Numbered from the stretch's first letter, positions 12,922 to 20,513 are shown. The stretch is 23,038 nt of DNA from SIBU01 sp964430335 (GCA_964430335.1 CAYSEN010000014.1:1-23038), one strand, 5' to 3'. Made by a program: numbers and translations. Notes: generated from the sequence alone by a model not told the origin.

Positions 12922-14883
12922 CTAGACGCTCAGTAATACAGGTATAACGATTGGTCTTTTGGCTGTCTTTTGGAACAAGAATCTGCCGACGTTGTCAGTC
13001 AAAACATTTTTGACGTACTCGAAGTTTATCGGATTCATTCCTGCTGTAGTATCTTCGATGGTTTTCTTTATGATGATTCTGGTTTGGTGAAGTAGATCTT
13101 GAGACTCTCTTAGGTATACGAAGCCTCGAGATATAATGTCCGGTGATTTTTTAAGCTTTCCTGTGCTTGAATTGACGCTTGCGATGATCACGAACATTCC
13201 GTCTTGAGCCAACATTTGTCTGTCTCTAATAACCACTTCTTGAATATCACCGACTGAAAAACCGTCAACCATCACTACTCCTGATGGAGCTTTTTCCTTT
13301 AGGCGGACCAATTTTTCGCCTCCATTCTGGATTTCAATTATGGTACCGTTGTCTGGAACTACGATATTTTCAGGTGGCATGCCGATTGATTTCGCTAAAT
13401 CTTCATGCACGCGAAGCATGTAGTGGTTTCCGTGAATTGGCATGAAGAACTTTGATTTGATGTGTCTGTGTAGCCATTCGAGTTCACCTTTGTTTCCGTG
13501 GCCAGTCGAGTGAATGTATACGTCTGATGATCGGTAGTGAATGATTTTTGCACCTTGTCTGGCTAGATTGTCTTTCAATTTTTGAACGGCCTTCTCGTTT
13601 CCTGGAATGATCGAGGAAGAAAGCAAAACACTGTCGCGTGGAGTAACTTTGAAGTACTTATGAGTTTTGTTTGACATTCTCATGAGAGAAGCGAATTCAT
13701 CTCCCTGAGCTCCCGTGACAAGTGCCACGATTCGATCTGGCGGATAAGAATCCATTTCTTCAGGAGTAATTAGGGTGTCTTTTTTCACCTTAAGAATTCC
13801 CATAGCCTTCACGATTTCGATGTTGTTTTTCATTCCACGACCGTCCACCACAACTTTTTTCCCATATTTTTCAGCGGACTCAATGATGTTCATCATTCTT
13901 TCGAGTTGTGAGGCGAAGGTTCCGATGATCAGTCGGTTTTTAGTATTTTTTATAATCTCATCTAGATTGCTGTGAACCAGTCTTTCTGGAGTTGAGAAGC
14001 CTGGGTTGTCGACGTTTGTCGAGTCCATCATAAGGAAAATTACTTTTTCGTTTTTGAATTTTTCGTATTCTTTTTCCTCGCTTTCGACAGGTTTGCCGTC
14101 GACATGGTCGAGTTTGATATCTCCAGGGTTTACAATAGCTCCATAAGGGGTCTCGATGATAATACCCATTGAATCTGGAATGGTATGAGTCACTGAGAAA
14201 AATTTAACCTTTAGGTGGCCAATTTTAATTGTGTCTTCTTTTTCAACAATTTTAAAATCAAGAGGAGCTAGGTGGGGGAATTCTTCCTGTCTCTTCTTTA
14301 TCATCATTCCTGTGAGCGCTCTGGTATAAATTGGCGGATTACCAATTCTCTCCATGATATAAGGAATACCGCCGATGTGGTCTAGGTGACCGTGGGTGAT
14401 TATCATGGCTCTTATCTTATCTTTTCTTTCCTCAAGATACTTTGTGTTAGGCAAAATGTAATCAATTCCTGGAGTATCTTCCTCCTTAAATTGAAAACCA
14501 GCATCGATGACGATGATGTCGTTTCCGAATTCCACCATGGTCATGTTCTGTCCAATCTGCTCAACTCCTCCTAAAGGAATGATTCGTATGCTGTCTGGTG
14601 CCAAAGGTGGGATTACGCTATCAGCTTTTTTTGTACCATTTTGATTCTGGCTTCCGCTTCGCATCGGAGATCTGTGGTGAGGTCTATCCATTTTTTTACC
14701 ACCATATCCTCTTAGACTTTTTGAGTGCATGCTTGGTAGAGATGAATGCGAAACATTAACCGGCCTTTTTTCGGTCGAGCTGTGCTCTGTCTTTGTGTGG
14801 TGAACAACTTTGTCCTTAGACACCGAGCTGTGTGCTCTGTGTGCGTGACCGTGTTCTGCTTTTTCTGCTTTATCTTTGTCCAT
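12922..14883 (-). CDS. rnj: Ribonuclease J with His-rich N-terminal extension
   Basis: 5'-3' exo- and endoribonuclease of the metallo-beta-lactamase/beta-CASP group, a main RNA-decay and maturation enzyme where RNase E is absent. The core starts near residue 98 (SIRIIPLGGVEQIGQNMTMV). The zinc motif H164-G-H-L-D-H169 is intact, HSTGHGNKGEL marks the beta-CASP end, and the C-terminal part is present. Residues 1-90 are an unusual low-complexity extension with 11 histidines and many Ser/Lys/Arg. A TTG at 14904 would add 7 residues; the ATG at 14883 lies 7 nt after a TAGAAT box, so I chose it (653 residues). Confidence 0.95.
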   Translation of the reverse strand: MDKDKAEKAEHGHAHRAHSSVSKDKVVHHTKTEHSSTEKRPVNVSHSSLPSMHSKSLRGYGGKKMDRPHHRSPMRSGSQNQNGTKKADSVIPPLAPDSIRIIPLGGVEQIGQNMTMVEFGNDIIVIDAGFQFKEEDTPGIDYILPNTKYLEERKDKIRAMIITHGHLDHIGGIPYIMERIGNPPIYTRALTGMMIKKRQEEFPHLAPLDFKIVEKEDTIKIGHLKVKFFSVTHTIPDSMGIIIETPYGAIVNPGDIKLDHVDGKPVESEEKEYEKFKNEKVIFLMMDSTNVDNPGFSTPERLVHSNLDEIIKNTKNRLIIGTFASQLERMMNIIESAEKYGKKVVVDGRGMKNNIEIVKAMGILKVKKDTLITPEEMDSYPPDRIVALVTGAQGDEFASLMRMSNKTHKYFKVTPRDSVLLSSSIIPGNEKAVQKLKDNLARQGAKIIHYRSSDVYIHSTGHGNKGELEWLHRHIKSKFFMPIHGNHYMLRVHEDLAKSIGMPPENIVVPDNGTIIEIQNGGEKLVRLKEKAPSGVVMVDGFSVGDIQEVVIRDRQMLAQDGMFVIIASVNSSTGKLKKSPDIISRGFVYLRESQDLLHQTRIIIKKTIEDTTAGMNPINFEYVKNVLTDNVGRFLFQKTAKRPIVIPVLLSV

Positions 14884-14890
14884 TTTAGTA

Positions 14891-14918
14891 ATTCTACGAA
14901 TCAAACCGATCTTTCCAA
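14891..14918 (-). promoter_or_regulatory. Promoter of rnj, leaderless spacing
   Basis: Minus strand: TTGGAA (14913-14918), 16-nt spacer, TAGAAT (14891-14896), then 7 nt to the ATG at 14883. It supports the ATG start over the upstream TTG and predicts a leaderless message. Confidence 0.6.
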
Positions 14919-14957
14919 TCAGGGAATTTTTCGTATTTTGTTATTTAATAATAATTT

Positions 14958-16724
14958 TTAATTTTTAGGTGCAAATATTTTCCAAATATGATCTGTTTCG
15001 ACATACCAACTACTTATGTTTAGAAATCTTTCGGCTGGTATTGTGATATGACCGATATCGAAACCTTCTAATTTTTTCGGTACGACGTAAAGGAAGTCTG
15101 GGGAATAAATGAATACTGCTGGTAAACTATCTCTTATTTCTCTTTCAACTTCCGCATATTTTTCCATTCGAGTGTCTCTGTTTGAAATCGTACGGGCTTC
15201 CTCTAAAAGTTTGTCTACTTTTGCATCTGTAAACAATGCAACGTTTAGACCGGGATCATTTCTCTGAGATGAGTGCCAAAATGCAAACAAATCCATATCT
15301 CTACCGATAATCTCACCGAAGAGTAGGGAATCGTACTTTCTGGTTCTGATTACGTTTTGGTTCAATTCTCCTATATCAAAAATCTTTACGTCTACTTTTG
15401 CTCCTAATTGCGTCCATGTGTTTTTTAGCATTTCTGCTGTGGCTTTTAGTTCGGGAGCGTCTGAAGTGCTTATTGAGAAGGCGAGGGTGGTTACTACTTT
15501 TTTAACTGTTTTTTCGTACACGCCTTTTTCTGGATTTATTTTCCATCCCGCAGATTCAAGGATTTTCTTCGCTGAGTCTATTCTTATAGAATCGTCTGCG
15601 TATGTATTGATAGGTTCCTCGTCGTCTTTTTGAAGAAGCCCTGGAGGAATCGGACTATCTATAGGTATACCTTCGCCGTTCAGAACTGTGTTTACAATCA
15701 ATTGCTTGTTCACAGCTACGTTTAGGGCTTGTCTTACTTCCAGATTAGCTAGAACCGGAGCTTGGTTTTGATTAAAGAAAAGAGCAAAAATTCTAGGCAA
15801 TGGAGTGGCGACCACTTTTCCACCTTTTTCCTTTATTGTTTTTGCTTGGGCAGGAGAAATGTTTGCCAAGCTTTCTATACTGCCATTTTCATATGCGGAA
15901 ATTAGGTCAGAGTTGTTTTGATAGAATCTGATGACGATATTTTTTATGAAAGGTTTACCGAAAATGTATTTATCGAAAGACTCAAGTCTGTAATAGATCG
16001 GTATTCCGGCACTATTTTTCTCGACACTTTTGATTTTGAAAGGTCCTGAGCCTATTGGACTTACGTTGTACTGACTAAATTGAAACTCCTCATTGCTGAT
16101 ACCGCTCCAAATGTGTTTAGGTAAAATTCCTAAAGTGGCATTTTCCAAAAATGGCGCATAAGGTTGTTTTAATTTTAGTTTAATTTGCCGCTCGTCAATT
16201 TTCTCTGCAACTACACCTTCCCAATTGGCTCTTTTAGGGCTTTTAATGCTCGGGTCCTGTGCTTTTTGGATTGTAAATAACACATCGTCTGTCGTGATAG
16301 GCTTTTTGTCATGAAAATATATATTCTTTTTAAGTGTGAAGGTGTATGTTAAGCCGTCCTCGGAAATCGAATAGCTTTCAGCAAGGTCGGGAATTAGGTT
16401 TCCGTCCCTCGTGGCTTTTATAAGTCCTGAATAGGTGAGAGCCGTAAGGTCTCTGTCAGCATCTGAGAAAGATAACACTGGGTTTATAAATCTAGGTAGG
16501 CCTATTACCCCCTCAGTAATTGTTCCACCATTACTCGGCACCTCGATTAGAAATGACTGATTGACTTCCCAAAGCAAAACCAAGCTAGCCGTACATAGAA
16601 ATATGCTGAACACTCCGAAAATTAATTTCTCAGTAATAGAAAATTTTCTCAACGCCTCATCTATTAAGGTAGATTTAGGCAAGTGGAATTTTTTTAAAAA
16701 TAGATTTTGAATTTTATCTTTCAC
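14958..16724 (-). CDS. Membrane-anchored oligopeptide-binding-like protein (SBP family 5)
   Basis: 588 residues. Residues 30-56 hold one hydrophobic segment (LIFGVFSIFLCTASLVLLWE) that acts as a membrane anchor; no lipobox fits its Cys. The rest is a family 5 extracellular solute-binding domain of the OppA/DppA type: ITEGVIGLPRFINPVLSFSD, LAESYSISEDGLTYTFTLKK, YFHDKKPITTDDVLFTI, ATLGILPKHIW and IGSGPFKI are all characteristic. No permease or ATPase genes are adjacent, so it may serve a distant transporter or act alone as a peptide scavenger. The start is a GTG, with an in-frame stop just upstream. A TATAAT sits only 2 nt before that GTG, so either the start or the box is not real. Confidence 0.9.
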   Translation of the reverse strand: MKDKIQNLFLKKFHLPKSTLIDEALRKFSITEKLIFGVFSIFLCTASLVLLWEVNQSFLIEVPSNGGTITEGVIGLPRFINPVLSFSDADRDLTALTYSGLIKATRDGNLIPDLAESYSISEDGLTYTFTLKKNIYFHDKKPITTDDVLFTIQKAQDPSIKSPKRANWEGVVAEKIDERQIKLKLKQPYAPFLENATLGILPKHIWSGISNEEFQFSQYNVSPIGSGPFKIKSVEKNSAGIPIYYRLESFDKYIFGKPFIKNIVIRFYQNNSDLISAYENGSIESLANISPAQAKTIKEKGGKVVATPLPRIFALFFNQNQAPVLANLEVRQALNVAVNKQLIVNTVLNGEGIPIDSPIPPGLLQKDDEEPINTYADDSIRIDSAKKILESAGWKINPEKGVYEKTVKKVVTTLAFSISTSDAPELKATAEMLKNTWTQLGAKVDVKIFDIGELNQNVIRTRKYDSLLFGEIIGRDMDLFAFWHSSQRNDPGLNVALFTDAKVDKLLEEARTISNRDTRMEKYAEVEREIRDSLPAVFIYSPDFLYVVPKKLEGFDIGHITIPAERFLNISSWYVETDHIWKIFAPKN

Positions 16725-16811
16725 AGATTATAGGAGACATTTTTTAGTCTTGGTCTTTTGGCGAAATGTAAAACACATTGCCATTTATTTAGACACAACT
16801 AAAAATGTAAG

Positions 16812-17042
16812 TTATTGAATGATCAATGCCAAAAATGCTGATCCTGCAAAAAGAATTGATAATATAATAGTGAGATTAAATACAAATTTCTCAAAACCTC
16901 TTCGTGTATGATGTCCAGAACTGAAATTATCACCAAGACCACCGCCTAGACCGGCAGCAGTTTGTTGTAGAAGTACGCCTACGCATACCAAAACGGCCAA
17001 CACAACCTGTATGTACGGAAGAAAAAGAGAAATTAACCTCAT
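16812..17042 (-). CDS. secG: Preprotein translocase subunit SecG
   Basis: Small Sec translocon subunit that aids SecA-driven protein export. 76 residues with two membrane helices (about 5-25 and 52-74). Between them is the family's Gly-rich loop LGGGLGDNFSSGHHTRRGFE; the TRRG(F/L)EK motif is typical. The ATG lies 7 nt after a TATACT -10 box, so the transcript is probably leaderless. It is separated from the solute-binding-protein gene downstream by 87 nt with no clear terminator; read-through is possible. Confidence 0.93.
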   Translation of the reverse strand: MRLISLFLPYIQVVLAVLVCVGVLLQQTAAGLGGGLGDNFSSGHHTRRGFEKFVFNLTIILSILFAGSAFLALIIQ

Positions 17043-17049
17043 TTGGGAG

Positions 17050-17077
17050 AGTATAGCAGGTTTCGGTTTAAAGTCAA
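17050..17077 (-). promoter_or_regulatory. Promoter of secG, leaderless spacing
   Basis: Minus strand: TTGACT (17072-17077), 16-nt spacer, TATACT (17050-17055), then 7 nt to the ATG at 17042. Both boxes are near consensus, making this the clearest leaderless promoter in the window. Confidence 0.75.
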
Positions 17078-17125
17078 AAGTTAATAATAGGAATTAGGAG
17101 GGGTAGGAATAAGGAATGATGATGA

Positions 17126-17147
17126 ACCTGCCTGCCGGCAGGCAGGT
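17126..17147. repeat. Perfect 22-bp GC-rich palindrome
   Basis: ACCTGCCTGCC followed at once by its exact reverse complement GGCAGGCAGGT, no loop. It sits in the secG/unknown-gene spacer beside AT-rich GGAAT-type low-complexity sequence. In one frame it would read LPAGRQ, a string I recall recurring in proteins of CPR genomes, which fits a dispersed palindromic repeat. Recurrence in this genome cannot be shown from one window. Confidence 0.7.
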
Positions 17148-17179
17148 CAAGAATAGGGAACAAGGAATCAAAAATGAAG

Positions 17180-17214
17180 AAAAAGAAAACCCGCGACCGA
17201 GGACGGTCGCGGGT
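17180..17214 (-). terminator. Intrinsic terminator of the first GC-rich unknown gene
   Basis: Perfect 11-bp arms (17189-17199 and 17204-17214, ACCCGCGACCG as read on either strand's 5' arm) with a 4-nt loop, then TTTTCTTTTTC on the minus strand. It lies 12 nt after the stop codon of the gene at 17227-17595. Confidence 0.9.
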
Positions 17215-17226
17215 AGGAAAGTGAAA

Positions 17227-17595
17227 TCAGTCGGTGATAGGCTCAACAGCGTAGATCGAGGGAACCCCTTTTCCAACGGGTGGTTTTGTGAACTTCACGC
17301 AATCCTGCTCCACGCTCAGTTGCGAGAATTCGCTGAGCTTGATCCCGGTCCGAGTCGCACCATGTTGTTTGGTTGACGACCATGATTCTTGGCCAGCGAG
17401 TGTCACGTGCACCTCGGTGTCTGTAGTGGTAAACGTGAGGGTTCCCATGGCCAACTCAACCTTCTTGATCTGCGCTCGGAATACCGGCACAGCACCTCGG
17501 TACATGACGATCCTGGCTCCTTTGCCATCACGGATCATTTGGTTGATTTTCCCGAGTATGTCCTCGGGCCCTAGTGTTTGTTTGGATTTGGACAT
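17227..17595 (-). CDS. Unknown protein encoded by a GC-rich cassette gene (first)
   Basis: 122 residues, no family recognised. It has an N-terminal helical part (LGPEDILGKINQMIRDGKGA, residues 8-27) followed by alternating strands (RIVMYRGAVPVFRAQIKKVE, then GTLTFTTTDTEVHVTLAG), suggesting a small mostly-beta soluble domain. It has no signal peptide, no membrane helix and only one Cys. GC content is above 50% on sampled lines and Arg is often CGN, unlike the AT-rich neighbours. It is a self-contained unit with a candidate promoter (17617-17645) and its own strong terminator. The terminator shares a 17-nt core with that of the next gene upstream. Confidence 0.7.
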   Translation of the reverse strand: MSKSKQTLGPEDILGKINQMIRDGKGARIVMYRGAVPVFRAQIKKVELAMGTLTFTTTDTEVHVTLAGQESWSSTKQHGATRTGIKLSEFSQLSVEQDCVKFTKPPVGKGVPSIYAVEPITD

Positions 17596-17616
17596 TGTTC
17601 AATTTTGCCGCTAAAA

Positions 17617-17645
17617 AATCTACCATCTTTTTATGTTTTTGTCTA
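17617..17645 (-). promoter_or_regulatory. Candidate promoter of the first GC-rich unknown gene
   Basis: Minus strand: TAGACA (17640-17645), 17-nt spacer, TAGATT (17617-17622). The ATG follows 21 nt after the -10, so unlike several neighbours this gene has a real leader. Confidence 0.5.
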
Positions 17646-17650
17646 ATGGA

Positions 17651-17691
17651 AAAAAGAAAACCCGCGACTAAGGATTACCTTATGTCGCGGG
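17651..17691 (-). terminator. Intrinsic terminator of the second GC-rich unknown gene
   Basis: Arms 17661-17673 and 17678-17691 pair over 13 bp with one bulged base; the loop is 4 nt, and TTTTCTTTTT follows on the minus strand. It begins 6 nt after the stop of the gene at 17698-18123 and shares AAAAGAAAACCCGCGAC with the terminator at 17180. Confidence 0.9.
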
Positions 17692-17697
17692 TAGAGA

Positions 17698-18123
17698 TTA
17701 TTTGCCGGAATGCTTTTTGGGTTTCTTCGGCTTGGCGAGCCGGTGACGCTCGTTGACGAAGGTGTATGTGACCACCTTCTTTTTCTTGCCTTCACCTGTG
17801 GTGAGTTTGGCAGTGACTGTGCCGTCACTAGGACGAAGTGTCCAGTCGGAGAAATCCTGGGCCCTTAGATCTGAGAGGGAAAAATTTTCCGTCCCTGAAA
17901 CACTTTGCCAGCTTGGCTGAACGTCGGTACCCTGGTTAGTCATTAGGAGCTCCAGGGTTATGGAGAACTTTTCTACAACATCACCAGAGGCTTGGACGAC
18001 GTATCGAGCAATTTCTCCCATACAGGAGCCGAAGACTATCGTCTTCGTTTTCCTCAGCAGTTTGCCGAGGTTTTTGGCGGTGGGAACGAAGGGTTCGGTA
18101 TCGGGGGGCTTTTGTTTCTTCAT
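17698..18123 (-). CDS. Unknown protein encoded by a GC-rich cassette gene (second)
   Basis: 141 residues, no family recognised. It has a Pro/Lys-rich N-terminus (MKKQKPPDTEPFVP), a helix NLGKLLRKTKTIVFG, then strands (YVVQASGDVVEKFSITLELL; GTVTAKLTTGEGKKKKVVTY) and a very basic C-terminus (HRLAKPKKPKKHSGK) that could bind nucleic acid or ribosomes. It is GC-rich like the previous gene. Both proteins share a loose layout (N-terminal helix, beta strands, Trp-Ser loop, L-S-D/E-L/F turn), but homology cannot be claimed by eye. It has its own promoter and terminator. Confidence 0.7.
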   Translation of the reverse strand: MKKQKPPDTEPFVPTAKNLGKLLRKTKTIVFGSCMGEIARYVVQASGDVVEKFSITLELLMTNQGTDVQPSWQSVSGTENFSLSDLRAQDFSDWTLRPSDGTVTAKLTTGEGKKKKVVTYTFVNERHRLAKPKKPKKHSGK

Positions 18124-18141
18124 TTCGAGTTGACTTTCTAT

Positions 18142-18169
18142 AAATTAACATAATTATTCAGTTTGTCAA
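18142..18169 (-). promoter_or_regulatory. Candidate promoter of the second GC-rich unknown gene
   Basis: Minus strand: consensus TTGACA (18164-18169), 16-nt spacer, TAATTT (18142-18147), about 18 nt before the ATG. The -35 is perfect, the -10 mediocre. Confidence 0.5.
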
Positions 18170-18207
18170 TGTTTACGCCTAATCAAAAAATCTCTAAAAT
18201 ATCGGCG

Positions 18208-18249
18208 TTAACATTTTTTAAAAACTAGCTGTTATACTTAGACAGCTAG
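18208..18249 (+). promoter_or_regulatory. groES-groEL promoter with an inverted-repeat operator
   Basis: Perfect inverted repeat CTAGCTGT (18225-18232), 9-nt spacer, ACAGCTAG (18242-18249). The 9-nt spacer contains the -10 box TATACT (18233-18238); a possible -35 TTAACA is at 18208-18213 (19-nt spacing). The 9-nt spacing and position match a CIRCE/HrcA operator, but the arms do not match the canonical TTAGCACTC. Repression relieved by heat or misfolding is the likely logic. Confidence 0.75.
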
Positions 18250-18276
18250 AAATTATTAGTCGCTAATTTTTGTTTT

Positions 18277-18612
18277 ATGAAAAAAGAAACAACAAAAAAG
18301 GAAAACAAAGTTTCGGGCGCAGAAATCAGACCGTTGGGAGACAGGGTTCTTATCAAAGAACTTAAAGATGGCGAAAAAATGGAAAAAACTCCCGGTGGAA
18401 TTTTTATTCCTGATTCTGTAAAAGAAGACAGAGGCGCCAAGCGTGGTGAGGTGATTGCCGTTGGTCCTGGAAAGTATGAAGACGGAAAATTGATTCCAAT
18501 TTCAGTTAAGGTTGGAGAAACTGTTTTGTACCAATGGGGAGATACAGCAAAAGTAGGAGAAACAGAATATGTATTGGTCAGCGAGTCGAATATTATTGGA
18601 GTAATTAAATAG
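18277..18612 (+). CDS. groES: Co-chaperonin GroES
   Basis: Lid of the GroEL folding chamber. At 111 residues it is slightly longer than usual because of a Lys-rich N-terminal lead (MKKETTKKENKVSGAE) before the core starts at IRPLGDRVLIKEL. The mobile loop that docks on GroEL is EKTPGGIFIPDS. The core also shows AKRGEVIAVGPGKYEDG and the C-terminal VSESNIIGVIK. It has no Shine-Dalgarno. It is the first gene of the groESL operon behind the inverted-repeat operator, and groEL follows 91 nt later. Confidence 0.97.
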   Translation: MKKETTKKENKVSGAEIRPLGDRVLIKELKDGEKMEKTPGGIFIPDSVKEDRGAKRGEVIAVGPGKYEDGKLIPISVKVGETVLYQWGDTAKVGETEYVLVSESNIIGVIK

Positions 18613-18703
18613 TTATTAGTTTAGAGTCGATATTTTTTAGAAAAGATCGGGCTAAATTTGTTTCTAACTATTAACTACGAACTATAAACTGAAAACTAAA
18701 TCT

Positions 18704-20374
18704 ATGGCTAAACAAATCATCTTTAACGAACAAGCAAGAAAAGCACTAAAGCGAGGAATTGACGTGGTGGCTGATGCTGTAAAAATTACAATCGGCCCAC
18801 GCGGAAGAAATGTTGTGTTAGACAAAGGTTACGGCGGTCCAACAATTACAAATGACGGTGTTTCAATCGCTAAAGAAATTACTCTCAAAGACAAATTTGA
18901 GAATATGGGCGCAGAAATTATTAAGGAGGTTGCCACAAAAACCAACGATGTTGCTGGTGATGGTACTACCACTTCTGTCATTTTGACTCAGGCAATTATT
19001 ACCGAAGGACTTAAGTTGACCAGTATGGGAGGAAACGCTATGGGAATTAAAATTGGTATTGAAAAGGCTACGGAAAGAGTTTTGCAAGCTCTTAAGGATA
19101 TTGCTAAGCCGATCAAGACTAAGGAAGAAATCCGTCAGGTGGCCTCAATTTCAGCTGAGTCAGAAGAAATCGGTAAGATTATTGCCGATACTATAGAGAA
19201 GGTCGGGAAGGACGGAGTTGTTACCGTGGAAGAATCACAGTCTTTTGGAGTTGAGTCTGAAATTGCGCAGGGTCTTGAGTTTGATAAGGGCTACGTTTCT
19301 CCTTACATGATTACGGACAGCGAAAGAATGGAAGCAAAGTTTGATGATCCTGTGATCATGATTACAGACAAGAAGGTTTCCGCAGTAAAAGAAATTTTGC
19401 CTTTGCTAGAAAAGTTGGTGCAAAGCGGAAAAAAAGAATTAGTAATTATTGCAGATGAAGTCGAAGGAGAAGCATTGACCACTTTTGTTGTGAACAAATT
19501 ACGCGGTGGCTTTAATGTGCTTGCGATCAAAGCTCCTGGCTATGGAGATAAGAAAAAGGAAATGCTCCACGACATTGCTGTCATGGTGGGAGCCACAGTC
19601 ATTTCTGATGAATTAGGAATTAGTTTTGATAAGGCAGAAATTGGAATGTTTGGAAAGGCTCATAAAGTAATTTCTACAAAGGAAAACACTGTAATTGTGG
19701 GAGGAAAAGGAAAGAAGTCTGAAATCGAGGCTCGCGTAGCTCAGTTGCGAAAACAGCGTGAAATGACTGATTCAAAATATGATTCTGAAAAATTGGAGGA
19801 GAGGATTGCAAAACTTTCCGGAGGCGTGGCTGTCATCAAGGTTGGAGCTGCAACTGAAACCGAAATGAAATATTTGAAATTGAAAATTGAAGATGCAGTC
19901 AATGCCACTAAGGCCGCCATTGCAGAGGGAATTGTTTCTGGTGGAGGAGTTGCTTTGGTAAAAGCTTCTCAAAAAGTGGGTGAGTGGCTCAAGGCAGAAA
20001 TTGCAAAAGGCAAGACCACTATGACCAAAGAGTTTGAGGTTGGTTTTAACATCGTGCTTAAGGCTCTCGAGGCTCCTCTTAAGCAAATCGCCGTTAATGC
20101 TGGAAAGGACGACGGCTCCGTTATTGTAGAAAATGTCAGAAATGGAAAAGGTAACAATGGTTATGACGCACTTAAAGATGTGATGGTGCCAGATATGATT
20201 GTTGCGGGAATTATCGATCCTGTGAAGGTAACTAGAAGCGGTGTGCAAAATTCTGCTTCAGCGGCCGCGATCTTTTTGACTACAGAAGTAGCTATTGCAG
20301 ACGAACCAAAGGAGGAGAAGGATGGTCCTGAGATGGGAGGGATGCCGGGCGGAATGGGAGGAATGGGTTATTAG
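18704..20374 (+). CDS. groEL: Chaperonin GroEL
   Basis: ATP-driven folding chamber subunit. Full length, 556 residues. It shows ITIGPRGRNVVLDKGYGGPT (29-48), the ATPase motif VAGDGTTT (83-90) with the catalytic Asp, APGYGDKKKEML in the apical/intermediate region, GIVSGGGVAL in the second equatorial part, and the Gly-Met-rich tail GGMPGGMGGMGY. The 91-nt groES-groEL gap is AT-rich, with no promoter or hairpin that I trust, so co-transcription is likely. A very strong hairpin terminator follows 7 nt after the stop. Confidence 0.98.
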   Translation: MAKQIIFNEQARKALKRGIDVVADAVKITIGPRGRNVVLDKGYGGPTITNDGVSIAKEITLKDKFENMGAEIIKEVATKTNDVAGDGTTTSVILTQAIITEGLKLTSMGGNAMGIKIGIEKATERVLQALKDIAKPIKTKEEIRQVASISAESEEIGKIIADTIEKVGKDGVVTVEESQSFGVESEIAQGLEFDKGYVSPYMITDSERMEAKFDDPVIMITDKKVSAVKEILPLLEKLVQSGKKELVIIADEVEGEALTTFVVNKLRGGFNVLAIKAPGYGDKKKEMLHDIAVMVGATVISDELGISFDKAEIGMFGKAHKVISTKENTVIVGGKGKKSEIEARVAQLRKQREMTDSKYDSEKLEERIAKLSGGVAVIKVGAATETEMKYLKLKIEDAVNATKAAIAEGIVSGGGVALVKASQKVGEWLKAEIAKGKTTMTKEFEVGFNIVLKALEAPLKQIAVNAGKDDGSVIVENVRNGKGNNGYDALKDVMVPDMIVAGIIDPVKVTRSGVQNSASAAAIFLTTEVAIADEPKEEKDGPEMGGMPGGMGGMGY

Positions 20375-20381
20375 TTTAAAT

Positions 20382-20420
20382 GCAAAAAGCCGGCCGCGCG
20401 AAGCGCGGCCGGCTTTTTGC
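20382..20420 (+). terminator. Terminator of the groESL operon
   Basis: Perfect 18-bp arms (20382-20399 and 20403-20420) with loop GAA: a GC-only core flanked by A5/T5, so the T-run of the 3' arm forms the U-tract. The sequence is symmetric and could also terminate on the minus strand. Confidence 0.92.
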
Positions 20421-20513
20421 TTAATTCGGTTTTACTAGGTATCATTTATAGTAGTAACCTAATCTAAAAATATGAACGAACGAGCTAAAGTTGTTTTTCA
20501 CTTTACAATTTTC

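Noticed and set aside
16727..16732. TATAAT as a leaderless promoter for the solute-binding-protein gene
   Set aside because: It is only 2 nt from the GTG, so the transcript would start inside the codon; it does not fit the 6-8 nt rule of the other genes.
17116..17376. Plus-strand 86-residue frame containing LPAGRQ
   Set aside because: It runs through a palindrome and a terminator and is antisense to the unknown gene; no promoter or coherent protein is visible.
18239..18267. Second possible inverted repeat (TTAGACAGC against GTCGCTAA) as a CIRCE site upstream of groES
   Set aside because: The arms pair poorly and do not match canonical CIRCE; the perfect repeat at 18225-18249 explains the region better.
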